DNA from: Anthoceros angustus
Taxonomy: Eukaryota; Streptophyta; Anthocerotopsida; Anthocerotales; Anthocerotaceae
Direction: 5' to 3'
DNA: 64,000 bases
NCBI GenBank assembly: GCA_010909165.1
Contig: MU008193.1
Location: 310,001-374,000 of the forward strand
Shown: positions 10,603 to 20,921 of the stretch, one piece after another
How positions within the stretch are numbered: the first letter of the stretch is position 1
How the letters are laid out: each line of letters starts with the position of its first letter
The notes under the pieces: model-generated
Seen by the model: only the letters and a program-made list of their open reading frames with translations
What the model was told of the DNA's origin: nothing
Databases searched by the model: none
Translations under genes and position numbers: made by a program

Positions 10603-12446
10603 AGACGTGGTAAGGGTGCACGTGGTAAGAGTGCTTGCACCTACTAAAACCCTACTACAAAGTCTAGAGAGACCGTGGAGAACTTACCATGGCTTGTTAC
10701 AACGAGGGCACTTGGCAACAAACGGTGGGAGATGATTGAAGCCACATAAGCCTCTTCCGGAGATGGTGGGGTTTAGGGTGAGGGTGCAAGCCTCTTAGCG
10801 TATACACATCGCCAGAACCATTTTAAGTTGCAAGTGTAGGCATGCCTTTCTTCCATTGGTCTTGTTAATCACAATCAAAACAAAGTCATAATATCGGCGA
10901 TTCCGTTGAAATATGGGCAAAAGGCGAACTTTCCCATCATCATATCCAAAAAAAAGCATGTCCCGAGAAAACCATATGCGTTATTATGGGTTTTGAAGAA
11001 ATTCGCATCCACTTTTCGATGTGGACCAAAAAAGAACGTGGCCAAAAATTATCGTCTTTGAATTCATTCCTCCAAAACTTGGAAAAAGTGTGGGACCGAA
11101 TCGGTGGATGCGTTTGAACTTTGTCGACAGCCGGTCTTATCATGTGTTGTCCTAAAAAATAAGGTCCATCGAATAGAGACACGGTTTTGACGGCAACATA
11201 ATCGCAAATTTTCGTGAACTGCCATTTTGTGTGCCCATACTCGCACTTGGTTAAGCGCTTATGTCCATGGCGGAACACACAAAAAATGTCATTCTGCTCA
11301 AAGGGTTTCTCCGCCAAAAGGGTTTTGGAAAAATCCCAACCCTATTCCAAAAACCGGTTGGGCTCGTTTTGTTGTTGAGTTTTGTAGGTGTTCATCCATC
11401 GGATTCGGCATTCTCGGCCCGGACCACTTCGTCCGTCATTTACATCATGGCGCCATGCACTCGTGTGCATGGATACTTTGTCGGTGTGATGAAGGGCCGT
11501 GACCGTATTCTTCCATAATTTCGCATGTCGAGTTTCGCAATTTGTGTGGTTCTATATGTTTTGTATACCAAGTGGGGCTAGGCGTAAGTGCGCGCTAAAC
11601 AAGGGTATCGCAAACTTCAGCGCGACAAGGCAAAACGAAATACATCATTCGATCGAGGAAATATGTCTTCTTGGAGGTCCGTGGATGTGGCGGAAGCCTG
11701 CATTTACATAAGAAGTTGCACAAATCGCGGACGCCCACATAGACATGCCTCATCTATCTACCCTATGCCCTAAAGCTACGAAGAATACCCTATCACCTTT
11801 CTATCCTCTACGGTGTTTCCGCCTCCTTCGACGGTGACCTTGTGCGGATCATCATCAAACATGCCTTCAAAAGCACCAGAGTCGCCCCGGTGCTGCCTCG
11901 CGGGTTCTTGCGATTGGTGCCGAATCGAAGTCGGATGTCTCTCATCACCAGCGCTTGTCGAACTACACCAATTTTTATTCGGATTTTCGTCCAAATCATC
12001 ATTTTCCTCCAATGCATCTCCTCCGAACTTGGTGGTCTGTTAGTTATCTTCAACCCTATTACCTTCTTCTGGTAGATGTTGAAGTTCGAATAGCTTTGTC
12101 TTGATAAGCTCGTACGGACTTGTAGAGTGCTATCCCTTGCAAACGAGAACCCGTATGCCAAAATAAATGTCTCCGATATCAACACGATCCGTGTGCTTGG
12201 TCGCCTCCGTTGTCGCAAACCCTCTCTATCATCGTGTGTGGAGCCAATATCTCCTCCGTAGGTACCTTCCTCAAACGCATTGCTATTCTCGTCACCCACC
12301 ACCGGACAACTAGGTAAGGTTCGTCACATAAGAAATCCAAGTCTTCCACTGCAATCCGAAAGGCCTGCCGCTCATTCTCATGGGACTGCAATCATATGGC
12401 CTCGTCGATCTCGGACACATCCCCATCGAATCTCGCCAACTCGATG
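10603..12446. repeat. 1.9-kb tandem duplication, unit beta
   Basis: Second copy of 8,708-10,602. It contains the third R repeat (10,603-11,042). The terminus-like CTGCTCAAAGGGTTTCTC at about 11,295-11,311 is the best candidate for the left end of intact element A1. The 3' end of gene 1 that is continuous with the rest of the gene follows. Unit alpha differs by many 1-10-bp indels. Confidence 0.85.
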
Positions 12447-14938
12447 GTCGCGCCCGGTGGCCTAAAATTCCGACATACATGTGGCGGTTGCGGGGTTGCG
12501 GGCGGGCGGAATGACAAAGACATCTGGAGCGTCGATGGGATTTAAGTTCCGCTCACCTCGTCCCTGTACCACTCCCATGCTTTTGAAGATCTCGATGGAC
12601 TCCTCCTCGATTTTGTCGCAAATATCGATCGTGATGCCGAATGAGTTCCACCATACTTTGTCTTCCGGAGATAGATATTTTTGCATCGGTTCTTGAGGGC
12701 TTTCCTAATGGCTGCCAATGATTTATGCGTTCGTCGCGGGTTTCCCATGCGATTGAAGTGGACATAAAGGCGCTCCCCTTATATCTTTGGGTATTCTCAA
12801 GGAACTCCAAACCCTCAGCGGTTCCCAATGTGAACAAGTAGAAAGTGCCTTGCCACGAAGAGCTATTCTGATGGCTCCGACTCTTTCTTCCCTTGAAATT
12901 TTGAATTGATGATAACTATGATTGTGCAAATTCTTACACGCATCTCGTGTCCTCTTTACCCATCCCATTGGGCGGACAAAGCTCACGAAATCGGCCACCT
13001 CGAAACCATTTTCACTTCGGATTGGGTGTATAAGCGATGAATCAAACTCATAAGGGTTTCGAGTGACATTGCTTTTTGTGCACGAGGCTTTTAGAAAAGC
13101 ACGAGAACATTTGATCAATGCATCATGTGTGTGCCCGACAAGAAGGAAGCCCACCTTCACCTTATCGAAGACCCGCTTCTCGACAAGCATACTCAAGTAT
13201 GCAAACAACAACATATTCTTGTTTTCTCTGGCCGTGTTGTCTAGTTGCAAGTAAAACGTCTTGCGAACCATCTCATATGTGAGAATAACATCACGGATGA
13301 TATGAATAGTTAAGTTGGCGTCGTTCGAATATTCGAAGTTCACATACACCGGTCTTCATAATGTTGTTGTATACCAAACAACCCACAACATGGACCCGGA
13401 TGAGACCATCTGCAAAATCCTTTGGAGGCGGGAAAATGTAGCTCCGTCTTGCTTTGGTCCATCCGTCTATCGCCATTACCAATGTATTTGCTCGGTTGGC
13501 CTTTACACTTCAAACGATGTTTTGCAAGTTTTAGTCGCTCTCTGATCGGACCGATGTTCACGAAGATCTCATGGACCTCATCACGATAATGGATCATGGT
13601 CGAGCGTTGTCCTTGGTGCAGTGCATGGACCCGACCGGCGCGCACTAGTGCGGCCGCGCATGGTTGCGCGCATAAGCGGTGCGTCTGCGCACTGGCGCGC
13701 GCACAGCGTCGCACGTCGCGCCGCGCCCCGCAAGAGGAGCCCACTCCGTGCGGCCGCAAGTCGCGCGCACCCGCTGAGATCGCGCACAAATCGCGCTCCC
13801 GCATGGGGCGCGCAGCGCGCACCTCCTTCTCGACCTCCTTTGTGAATCGCGAGCTTGTGCGCGCACTCGAGTTACCGCCTGCTGCGCGCAAGTGCGCACC
13901 CGGCAGTGGGCACAAGCCGCGAGACAGAGCGTTGGAGTGCTCATGATTCCATGGAAGTCAAAAGGAAACTCGGATATGAAATACCTTGTTCTTGTCGGTT
14001 GCTGGTCATCTCGATGGTGTCTTCAACGTTCGCATTGGACGCATTTTGAAAACGACTACACTTTGGTATCTTCACTTTTGGAAAATGTTTCTTCCATAAG
14101 GCAGTGAGAATGAGAGGCGTTGGTCAACCCGACTCTTGAAACCTCCGTTTGTAGTCACGGAATATCTCTCCTTTGGTATATGAATCGGCAAGTTAAAAGC
14201 TGAAACATTGGGCATGCGTTGTTTTAGCTTGAAAAACTTTTCCATCCAAGCAATGCATTCCGAACATGATCTTGATTGGGCGTCCTTGGAACTTCAATTC
14301 ATGACCATGGTGTGTTCGTTAGTACTCTCTTTCAAATGTTCATACCTCCATCCAATGCGAACACTTTTACGAAACTTCGTACACAACATTGCAATCTGTT
14401 GTCTCCCAGGAGAAAATTGAGAACATTGCGACCAGTATAGGTTGCTTGTTCTACCTCGAGCAATCCTTGCAAATATATTTCCTGCTGTTCTCGAGGCAAT
14501 CCCAGGAAGCGATATTTGAGGCTCTCTATATTCTTCTTTCCCAATTGCAGCAAACAACCTGCGCTACAGCAATGCGAAGACCATGCGTTGTGTATTTCTT
14601 CAACGCTGCACAGCTTCATGGTCCTCTTCAATCTCCGGCTTGGATAATGTCTACGCTTCACGGACAATGTGGACTCGAGGATTACGTGAAAGGCTCGGCT
14701 GGATGCCCGCCTTGGTGTTACGTGCCCGCATCCTCCTTCCCGCAAAATTCGGTCCCATCATTCCGACCTCCTCCATGGAGCGATGAAGAAACAATTTCAT
14801 CGCATTCCATCTTGACCTCGTTCCTAATGTCGATTTGGCGTGGTATCCGAGAATGCTTGGCCTACCTCCTCTCCCTTCTTCAATGGAGTTGTATCGATGA
14901 CGAGACCCGATGCCTTCCATGCTCGGAGTGGTGTCCAT
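11776..14938 (-). pseudogene. Gene 1 of A1: DUF7869-type putative transposase (broken, one intron)
   Basis: The start is set at the ATG at 14,938 (MDTTPSMEGIG), conserved in all A copies; the stop is at 11,776 (VIGYSS). In order the product shows a Cys-rich N-terminal segment (HCCSAGCLLQLGKK...LPREQQ, about 14,430-14,540), a KIPKCSRFQN..MCE segment before an intron, and an (I)DGxDQ/DGWT motif (about 13,460-13,475). LDNTARENKN (about 13,210-13,240) and VGHTHD (about 13,125-13,145) follow, then a C-terminal DLDFLCDEPYLVV region and acidic tail. DGMDQ, LDN-ENKN and GHTH-ID are hallmarks I associate with DUF7869 proteins. Their acids fit an RNase H-fold transposase, which is inference. The stretch 12,723-13,349 is the longest unbroken part. 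Frameshifts elsewhere make this a pseudogene unless they are read errors. Confidence 0.75.
13577..13984 (-). other. Predicted intron of A1 gene 1 containing GC-rich palindromic array
   Basis: On the minus strand the donor is CAAG|GTATTT (13,979-13,984) and the acceptor is GATGAG|GTCCATGAG (AG at 13,577-13,578). The same donor and acceptor words occur in A2 and A3. Between them, about 13,620-13,925 is extremely GC-rich and built from GCGCGC, TGCGCGCA and similar palindromes. Removing the segment joins the Cys-x2-Cys exon to the exon carrying the DGMDQ motif. The array keeps a frame open by chance, which explains long spurious reading frames here. Confidence 0.6.
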
Positions 14939-16392
14939 GATTGTCACCTTCTCAATCTTCCATGACGGCAGAATCTGAGCGATCGGCTACAAAACATCAA
15001 TTCGTGAAACATTTCGGAGACCAGTCGCCGCATGGCCTTCCATTCATCGCCGGGCTTACCCGCAGTAGGATGGAGAAGCGCCTGCATTTCACCGCTCCTT
15101 CAAACTTGAATGGTCCGCAACTATGAGACGAAGAAGTGCTGCGTACTATGGAGTTTGTCCATCGTGTTTGAACGTTAAAATATGCATACATGATTATGGT
15201 GGCGAGTTTAACCCGTTATAGTAGCCGCCAATGTTAATTACCAAAGCGTTCGGCTTGAAATAAGGGCTATAACGAAACCTAACCTAACCTTCAACCCAGC
15301 ATTAGTTAACCCACGGTTAGGCAAGTTTGAGATTCCTTCCGCCTAACATGGGCAAGCGCGTTGATGTGTCGACTTGCATCTGCGAGTGCGTTCAGTGCCG
15401 CTTGAGCGATTGCGGTGTTTTTGGACACAAGGCATCCGTTATCGGGAATCGTGGATGTAGACAGGCAAGAGCGCAGCGTTCTGGTGTCGGTGCTCTTGCG
15501 TGCATCTCCCATGTGCATCTGACTTGAGGTCTCGACAAGGAATCCGCGTGTTGGGCATGAGTTGTGTGCTTTGAATCGGTGGCTGGTTGAGCAGCGACAT
15601 AGGGAAGACAGCGTTCTGGTGTCCGTCTTGAGCGATTGCGGGCGTCACACAAGGCATCCGGTTTTGCAGAATCGTGGATGCGCACATGTGAGATAGGGAA
15701 GGCGCAGCGTCGTGGCGACTTCGGTGCTCTTGCGTGCATCTCTCATGTGCATCTGCGACTTGAGGGTCTCTCGGTGAGGAATGCGCGTTCTGGTGGGCGA
15801 CGCATCCTTGATTGGGCGGATCGCACAAGGGCTCCGCGTTTTGAGCAGACGCGCTTTGTGACGGCGGTTGAGGCGCCCAAGTGACATAGGCGAGACCTCG
15901 TTGCGGTTGGCAACCTCCTGCTTGGAGGCGTCTCGGACGCAAGGCAACATGAGTCTTGAAAAGCGTGTGTGAGCGACCGGTGTGTGTTCGCCAAAATCGT
16001 GTGGGTGACAAAAGGCCTCGGTGTCCGTTTGGCGGGGCGGTTGGTCTGCGGTTGTGCGAGCCGTTGCTGGCTTATGTTATGCACCCTTGGTGCTTGGGTG
16101 TGAAAGGCACCCGCGGTGTTTGGGTCGCGCCTTGGTGCTTGGTGTGGAAGGCACCCGGTGTTTGCTTGTGGCATGCACCTTGCTTGGTTGTCTGAGTGTC
16201 GCGTTTGTGGCGGAAAGGGCTGTGAAGAGCTTGTGAAGAAGAGCCTTCAGAAAGGGAGCCGAAATAGCGGTTTCGGATCTATAATTTGGCTTGTTTCATG
16301 AAATGAAGACAACTTCAACATTCCATTCTTTCCGCATGGTTTGGGTTGCCTCCGTTTTCCTCTAATGCACGTGTGCATCTGCGGTTGTGGAC
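14939..16392. promoter_or_regulatory. Divergent intergenic region of A1
   Basis: The region separates the starts of gene 1 (minus) and gene 2 (plus), so both promoters should lie here. Its left part carries AACCTAACCTAACCTTCAAC (about 15,276-15,300) and ATTATGGTGGCGAGTTTAAC, both conserved in A2 and A3. The middle (15,350-15,900) is a GC-rich tandem repeat, and 15,900-16,250 is a further conserved GC-rich stretch. No TATA box stands out. Short open frames here are not conserved in the other copies. Confidence 0.45.
15350..15900. repeat. 226-bp tandem repeats between the divergent genes of A1
   Basis: GAGCGATTGCGG marks unit starts at 15,404 and 15,630 (226-bp spacing), with a third, degenerate unit from about 15,811. 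Conserved words per unit are ACAAGGCATCCG, AATCGTGGATG, GGTGCTCTTGCGTGCATCTC and ATGTGCATCTG. The equivalent arrays are at about 32,100-32,600 (A2) and 52,140-52,640 (A3), in reverse orientation. Position suggests a regulatory role, but nothing in the sequence proves it. Confidence 0.8.
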
Positions 16393-19300
16393 ATGTCCAT
16401 CCCACAGCAAGTGCGTGCAAAACAGGCCAACTTTGAACCTCAACCTCAGCCCAAACCTCCAAAACGCAAAGGGCGAAGCCAATGTCGACGAGCTTAGGAA
16501 GCGGAAGAGTGCGGCGGAGGAGGTTCGGGTGGTTGTCATAACCCACCAACATCCAGACCATCAGCTGCTGTAAAGTCGACTCTGCTCCCACAAGGAGCAT
16601 CTGATGGGAAGAGTGGCCCTTCCCAAGGGACATCACAGCGGAGGCCAAGGCCAAGCAAGGAGCATCAGGGCTGCTGGATGACAGGGCATCAACATTTTTC
16701 GATGATATCGGGATTGTGCCAGGGACAACATTGGAGAATCCTTTCTCTACGGCTGAGAAAAATGTGTTGACTGAGATTTGCACAGATCTATCAGAACAGG
16801 GGCTACTGGACAAGGAATGGTGCAGACATGAAGAAGGAACTGACTCTACACAGGAGAATTTTGATCCCATCCGCTCGGGTGAGCGGGTATATGGATGCGT
16901 TGAGGACACAAGATTGTGGTTGGGTACATTCTATGGGCTTGGAAGTATGAAGTCCGCCGCAATGCGTAATCAAACTCTTGATATGCACAATGAGGAGAAG
17001 TTCTTTTGAGGAATTCTAAGCATCACCGCTGGTATTGAGTGCGGACAACTGATTCAAGGCGATGCAATACCAAGACTGCGAAGTGGACTTGGCCGCGCCA
17101 TGACAAGTGACAAGGTATGTGACGAAGAGAATCGACTCACCCACTTTTTCGTGATTGCACCATCACTGCGCATGTCGGGAGATGCATCGGGCGCGCTGGC
17201 CCAGCGCCTGAGACCATGAGAACCCGGCGCGCACTTTTGCGCGCCGCACATGCGGCGCGTGCACGAGTCACGCGCAGCGCGCTGCGCGCATGGTCTTCGT
17301 GCGCGCGCGTGCGCGCGATGATCGCGCGCACTGTGCGCACGAGGACCCGTGTCAGCGCCTTGTGTGCCTTGCGGATCGCCGCAAGCTGGAGCGGAGCCAG
17401 TTCCGCTCCGAGTGGTGTGCGGCGCCGAGTCGCGGCGCATCGAGGCAGCCGCGCGCACTCGGCGCACTTGCGCGCACAATGCGCGCGCAGTGCGCGCAAG
17501 AGCGCGTGCCCGTGCGCGCACTTGTGCCTGGCGCAGCATGCCCCCGCGTGCCGCGCCGTCCGTCTGAAGTGCGGGCGGACCGGGTGCCACCTTTGTGTAC
17601 CGTAAGCGGTGGATGTTTGGTTGATGCATGGTTAATGGAGGCGTGGTTGTCTTTTGCGAGACATTCGGGACTATCTTGGCGTTTGTCCAAAAGAAATAGT
17701 TAGGGTTGATGATGATGAAGATGGCGAACAAGCTTGTGAAAGCGATCCTCTCGAGATAGCGATGGAGAGGCTAGGCGATTCGCAACCACGACCAAAGCAA
17801 ATCATCGGCTCAATATGGGAAATTCGATGGATTCAATGGAACAAAGCGAGAGGTACTTGCGACGGTATAGATATTCGGATGACGCCGATAGTGGAGAATA
17901 TGAAGAGCATGAAACCGCAAATGAAGATGTTGAGGGCGAGATGCATCGGACAACCGAGTTGAAGCACGACAACAAGAGAGGATATACATAGCGAGGTGGC
18001 TCAAAACGTTAGTCAAATGTCCCAAGAATCGCCATGCATTGGACGATGCCAGCTTCTACAAAGTTTAGATGGGGTCAAAGAATCGTGAAGGAGCGAGCCG
18101 TGTACAACCAACCTCAAGGAGGTACGCGGATGTTCGATTTCACCGCAAGGAAAGGTAAACCAAAGCGGGAAAAGAGGAAGAGGAATGACATTGACGAGAC
18201 ACCAGCGGCGACGCGTCATCACCAAAAGTCTTGACGGACAACGGAGTGGAGCGGAGCAAGGACCCGTTACATCAAATTCGAGAGTCGGCGCACAAAAGAG
18301 GTGCATTCCATACGGATATGGTTGCCATCACCAAGTTGAGAAGCGCGGACTACATTACTCGTGACGCTCGGATCCAAGAGTGGATGAATCATGGGGAAAA
18401 CATCTTCTCGGAAATTAAAAGGGACCGCAAGAGGAGTACTTCCGCTATGTATGATCGATCCAAGGAGTGCGCAGCGTGAGGTCTTTGACAAAGACAAGTT
18501 GAAAAGGCAGCGGACACCATGGGAGTATTGGTGGGAACCACGCTTCTATGCGTTCCAACGCTGTCTGTGAAGACCGGAGAACTCACACTTCCGATATGGA
18601 AGCTCATATATATCGGCTTAACCGAGATCGGTGTCGCCCGCAGATCACAATGTCAAGGCGATTTAGAGGATGTCTTTCATTGAGCAAGTCCGTATATTCA
18701 CGATGAAATGAAAATTGCGAGAGGGTATTAGCATTACAATGGATTGGAAGTACAATCTATATCGGATGCTAGGCGTCATCGGCGGCGCTTGGTCGGGAAG
18801 AAATGCACGACTTGTCGACGAGCCGTTATGCATTGCTAGTGTCCCGCCTCATGTGTGGACACGGTGGACGAGGTTTTCGATCTTTGGGAGAGGGGTGAGC
18901 TTCGAGCAAGGTAAGGAAGAAAGGCAGCAAGAGGGGAAATCAAAGCGTGGGGCCCGGATACGAGCGCGTGCGGGATCAAATTTGATGATAAAGCCAATGC
19001 ATGCGACCAATTGGAGAGTTTTCAGGCATGCCTCCGGTGAAGCGGTGAAAAGGATTATGATGCTGTTGGAGAAAGTGATTCAAGGCGAGTTGACCGTGGC
19101 GGCATGAAAAGCGTGGATAACGAAGGCCAAGAAGTTGAATGTCATCCGAGATGACATTTTGCTCGGAGGTGCAATTCATTTGAAGTTGAGCGAGAATATC
19201 CGAGGCACTCAACACCGGAAGATATAGCGAAATTTCAACCGGTGTTTGATCACATTGTAAGTACACTGTATTTCGCACGAGAGTTAGCAAGAAACTAGTT

Positions 19301-20548
19301 TGCGCGCACTCTTCGTGTTCACCTATGAGCGTCTCCATCCTGTGCGGACAAGCGGCGAGGAAAGAGAAGATGATGCATAGCTTCAAAGAGCACATCAATG
19401 CGGCAAGAAATTGGAAGAGGGTGGAAGATTTGCGGAGAGAGGAAGACAACGACGCAAAACTAGACATTTTCCATGTTCAAAAGCAAGCAAAGGTCCGTTA
19501 CGGGTAATAAGCGGTGATATTCGTGAAATGGCTGCCTACTTGGGGAAAAGAGAATACAAGCGGTCGTCGATTTACCAAGGGCAATTTATCGGAGACATGG
19601 GATAAGGAGATGACATGTGAGGATTTGGAGAAGATAATGGATGGATTCATGACAATCACCGAATGCAAGACTTTCCGTGATATTCATGCATGGACGGACC
19701 GGATGCGGGATGTCCAAAATGCCTGCGAAAATGGTGTGAAAAGGGGTTTATACAATGGTGCAGGAGAAAGACAATTTGGTTTCGGACGAGGACTTTCGAG
19801 AAGCTGAGTACATGACTGGGGTATGGTGTTCACCCAACTCTGAAGATATGAGGAAGTGCGGTGCATTGTCCAATAGTCACGGTAGATTGGAGCAATGCTG
19901 CGTTTATTCGACATAAGCGCGATCGTGAAGAAACTTTTGAATGTGTCCAACGATGGCCATGTTGTTTCTCCTTACCAAAAGCCAATAGGGTTGATGGTCT
20001 ATATGACCTATTCACAGAAAGAGGGAATGGGTTATAGATGGATGCTCGAAGCGGAGTGGAATACTTGCGGCATTCTTGGAAGGGAGGAAGCGTATTCTGT
20101 TGACCAAGAACAGAGGAGCACAATATTCATCGAGCAGTATTACAGGCCATGAAGTGTTTTCTAGACGAGGAAGAGTTGACCACCAAACCACACAAACGTG
20201 GACATCCGGTTTTGCCAAAGAGATGGCGGCGGGGAGATCATTAAGCCGCATACGCTACACTTGGTTCAAGGAACATGCACCCATCGACCTTCAAGACTTG
20301 AGTCAATCACGGGGCCCGAAGAAGAAGGAGAAAGATGGCAAAAAGGTCCGGATAACCCTAAGAACACGAAGGAAAGAAGAGCGAAGAAAGCGACCCTACT
20401 TGGGACAACCAACATCAGGAGCGTTTGGTTTGGCGAGTCCCAAGGTGGAGAAAGCCATATCTTCCTCTTGCTATTTTCGATCCGCACGCAAAGAACGATG
20501 ACATCGTCGTCCAGGAGACGGAAAGACAACATTCGCCAAACTAGCTAG
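16393..20548 (+). pseudogene. Gene 2 of A1: second element protein, function unknown (broken)
   Basis: The start is tentatively the ATG at 16,393 (MSIPQQVRAKQ), followed by a proline/basic stretch PKPPKRKG that looks like a nuclear localisation signal. Upstream ATGs are possible. After a predicted intron at 17,115 the product has an acidic block (VDDDEDGE), EEHETANEDVE, EWMNHGENIF, CMIDP..., TPWEYW, a helix with ITMDWKYNLYRMLG (18,725-18,770), SFKEHINAARNWKRVEDL (19,380-19,430), MTCEDLEKIMDGFM (19,608-19,650) and a basic C-terminus. It ends at 20,548 or a few codons earlier. I recognise no enzyme. Related wording in family B gene 2 (CMIDP, FIEQVRYIHDE) shows it is a family-wide second gene, probably an accessory transposition protein. 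Confidence 0.55.
17115..17660 (+). other. Predicted intron of A1 gene 2 with GC-rich array
   Basis: The donor is GACAAG|GTATGT at 17,115-17,120, identical in A2, A3a and A3b. The acceptor is not clear; the next recognisable exon wording is CPKEIVRVDDDEDGE at about 17,680-17,725. The GC-rich core lies at about 17,165-17,580 and consists of CGCGCGC/TGCGCGCA palindromes, less regular than in A3. ACCATGAG(A)ACCCGG and GATGCATC flank it on the left and GTACC...GGATGTTTGGTTGATGCAT on the right. Confidence 0.55.
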
Positions 20549-20799
20549 AAACATAGACCGATGTCAATGGGCATTTAAATGTGAGTCGTGCACAAGTTTG
20601 TGCACAAATAGCATGGCGGTCACGAAGGAAAAAGCTGATCTGAATGTCTCTCGATGGTTTTCTCGTAATTTCGATCTGGAATGTCCCATATAGTATATCG
20701 CACCAAAAATTGAAATGTTTGGGTGACTGTCATGGAGAAATAAAAAGGTGATTCGGTCTTGGTTCCTCGTGTGCGAAGGGGTCCGAAGCGTCAGGTGCC

Positions 20800-20822
20800 A
20801 AGGGTTTGAGAAAACCCCTTTT
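20800..20822. repeat. A1/B1 junction hairpin
   Basis: AAGGGTTT and AAACCCCTT form an inverted repeat around GAGA. It is the degenerate counterpart of the perfect hairpins at 27,155 and 38,245. It marks the right terminus of A1; TTAGAAC follows and begins the B side. Confidence 0.6.
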
Positions 20823-20921
20823 AGAACGAAACACGTACAACCTATCCCTCCTGGAAAGTGCGGTCGGTAGCGCACACCTTCCCATAGTCCGGACTAGTAG
20901 GAGTCCATGGTCAACGAAAAA

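Larger units (their letters stand above)
11292..20829 (+). mobile_element. Element A1, two-gene DUF7869 transposon (family A)
   Basis: The element is about 9.5 kb, close to the 9.4 kb of copy A2. Both ends carry an imperfect terminal inverted repeat of about 20-24 bp: CTGCTCAAAGGGTTTCTC at the left and, reverse-complemented, GTTCTAAAAGGGGTTTTCTC at the right. Inside are gene 1 (minus, DUF7869 type), a divergent intergenic region with 226-bp repeats, and gene 2 (plus). I see no clear target-site duplication because the right end abuts element B1 and the left abuts the R repeats. It is inactive as written because both genes are full of frameshifts. Confidence 0.65.

Noticed and set aside
13340-13946. 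Arginine/alanine-rich proteins on both strands around 13.3-13.9 kb
   Set aside because: Open frames come from the GC-rich intron core and do not persist in A2 or A3. Only the flanking parts match the DUF7869 gene.
15270-15300. Telomere-like repeat (CCTAACCTAACC; also GGTTTAGGG at 8,445)
   Set aside because: Only two or three imperfect units are present and they are conserved at the same place within each element copy, so they are part of the element.
16247-16909. 220-codon minus-strand frame opposite the start of A1 gene 2
   Set aside because: The plus strand carries the wording conserved across copies (basic PKPPKRK stretch, KCVDRDL). The antisense frame is not kept open in A2 or A3.
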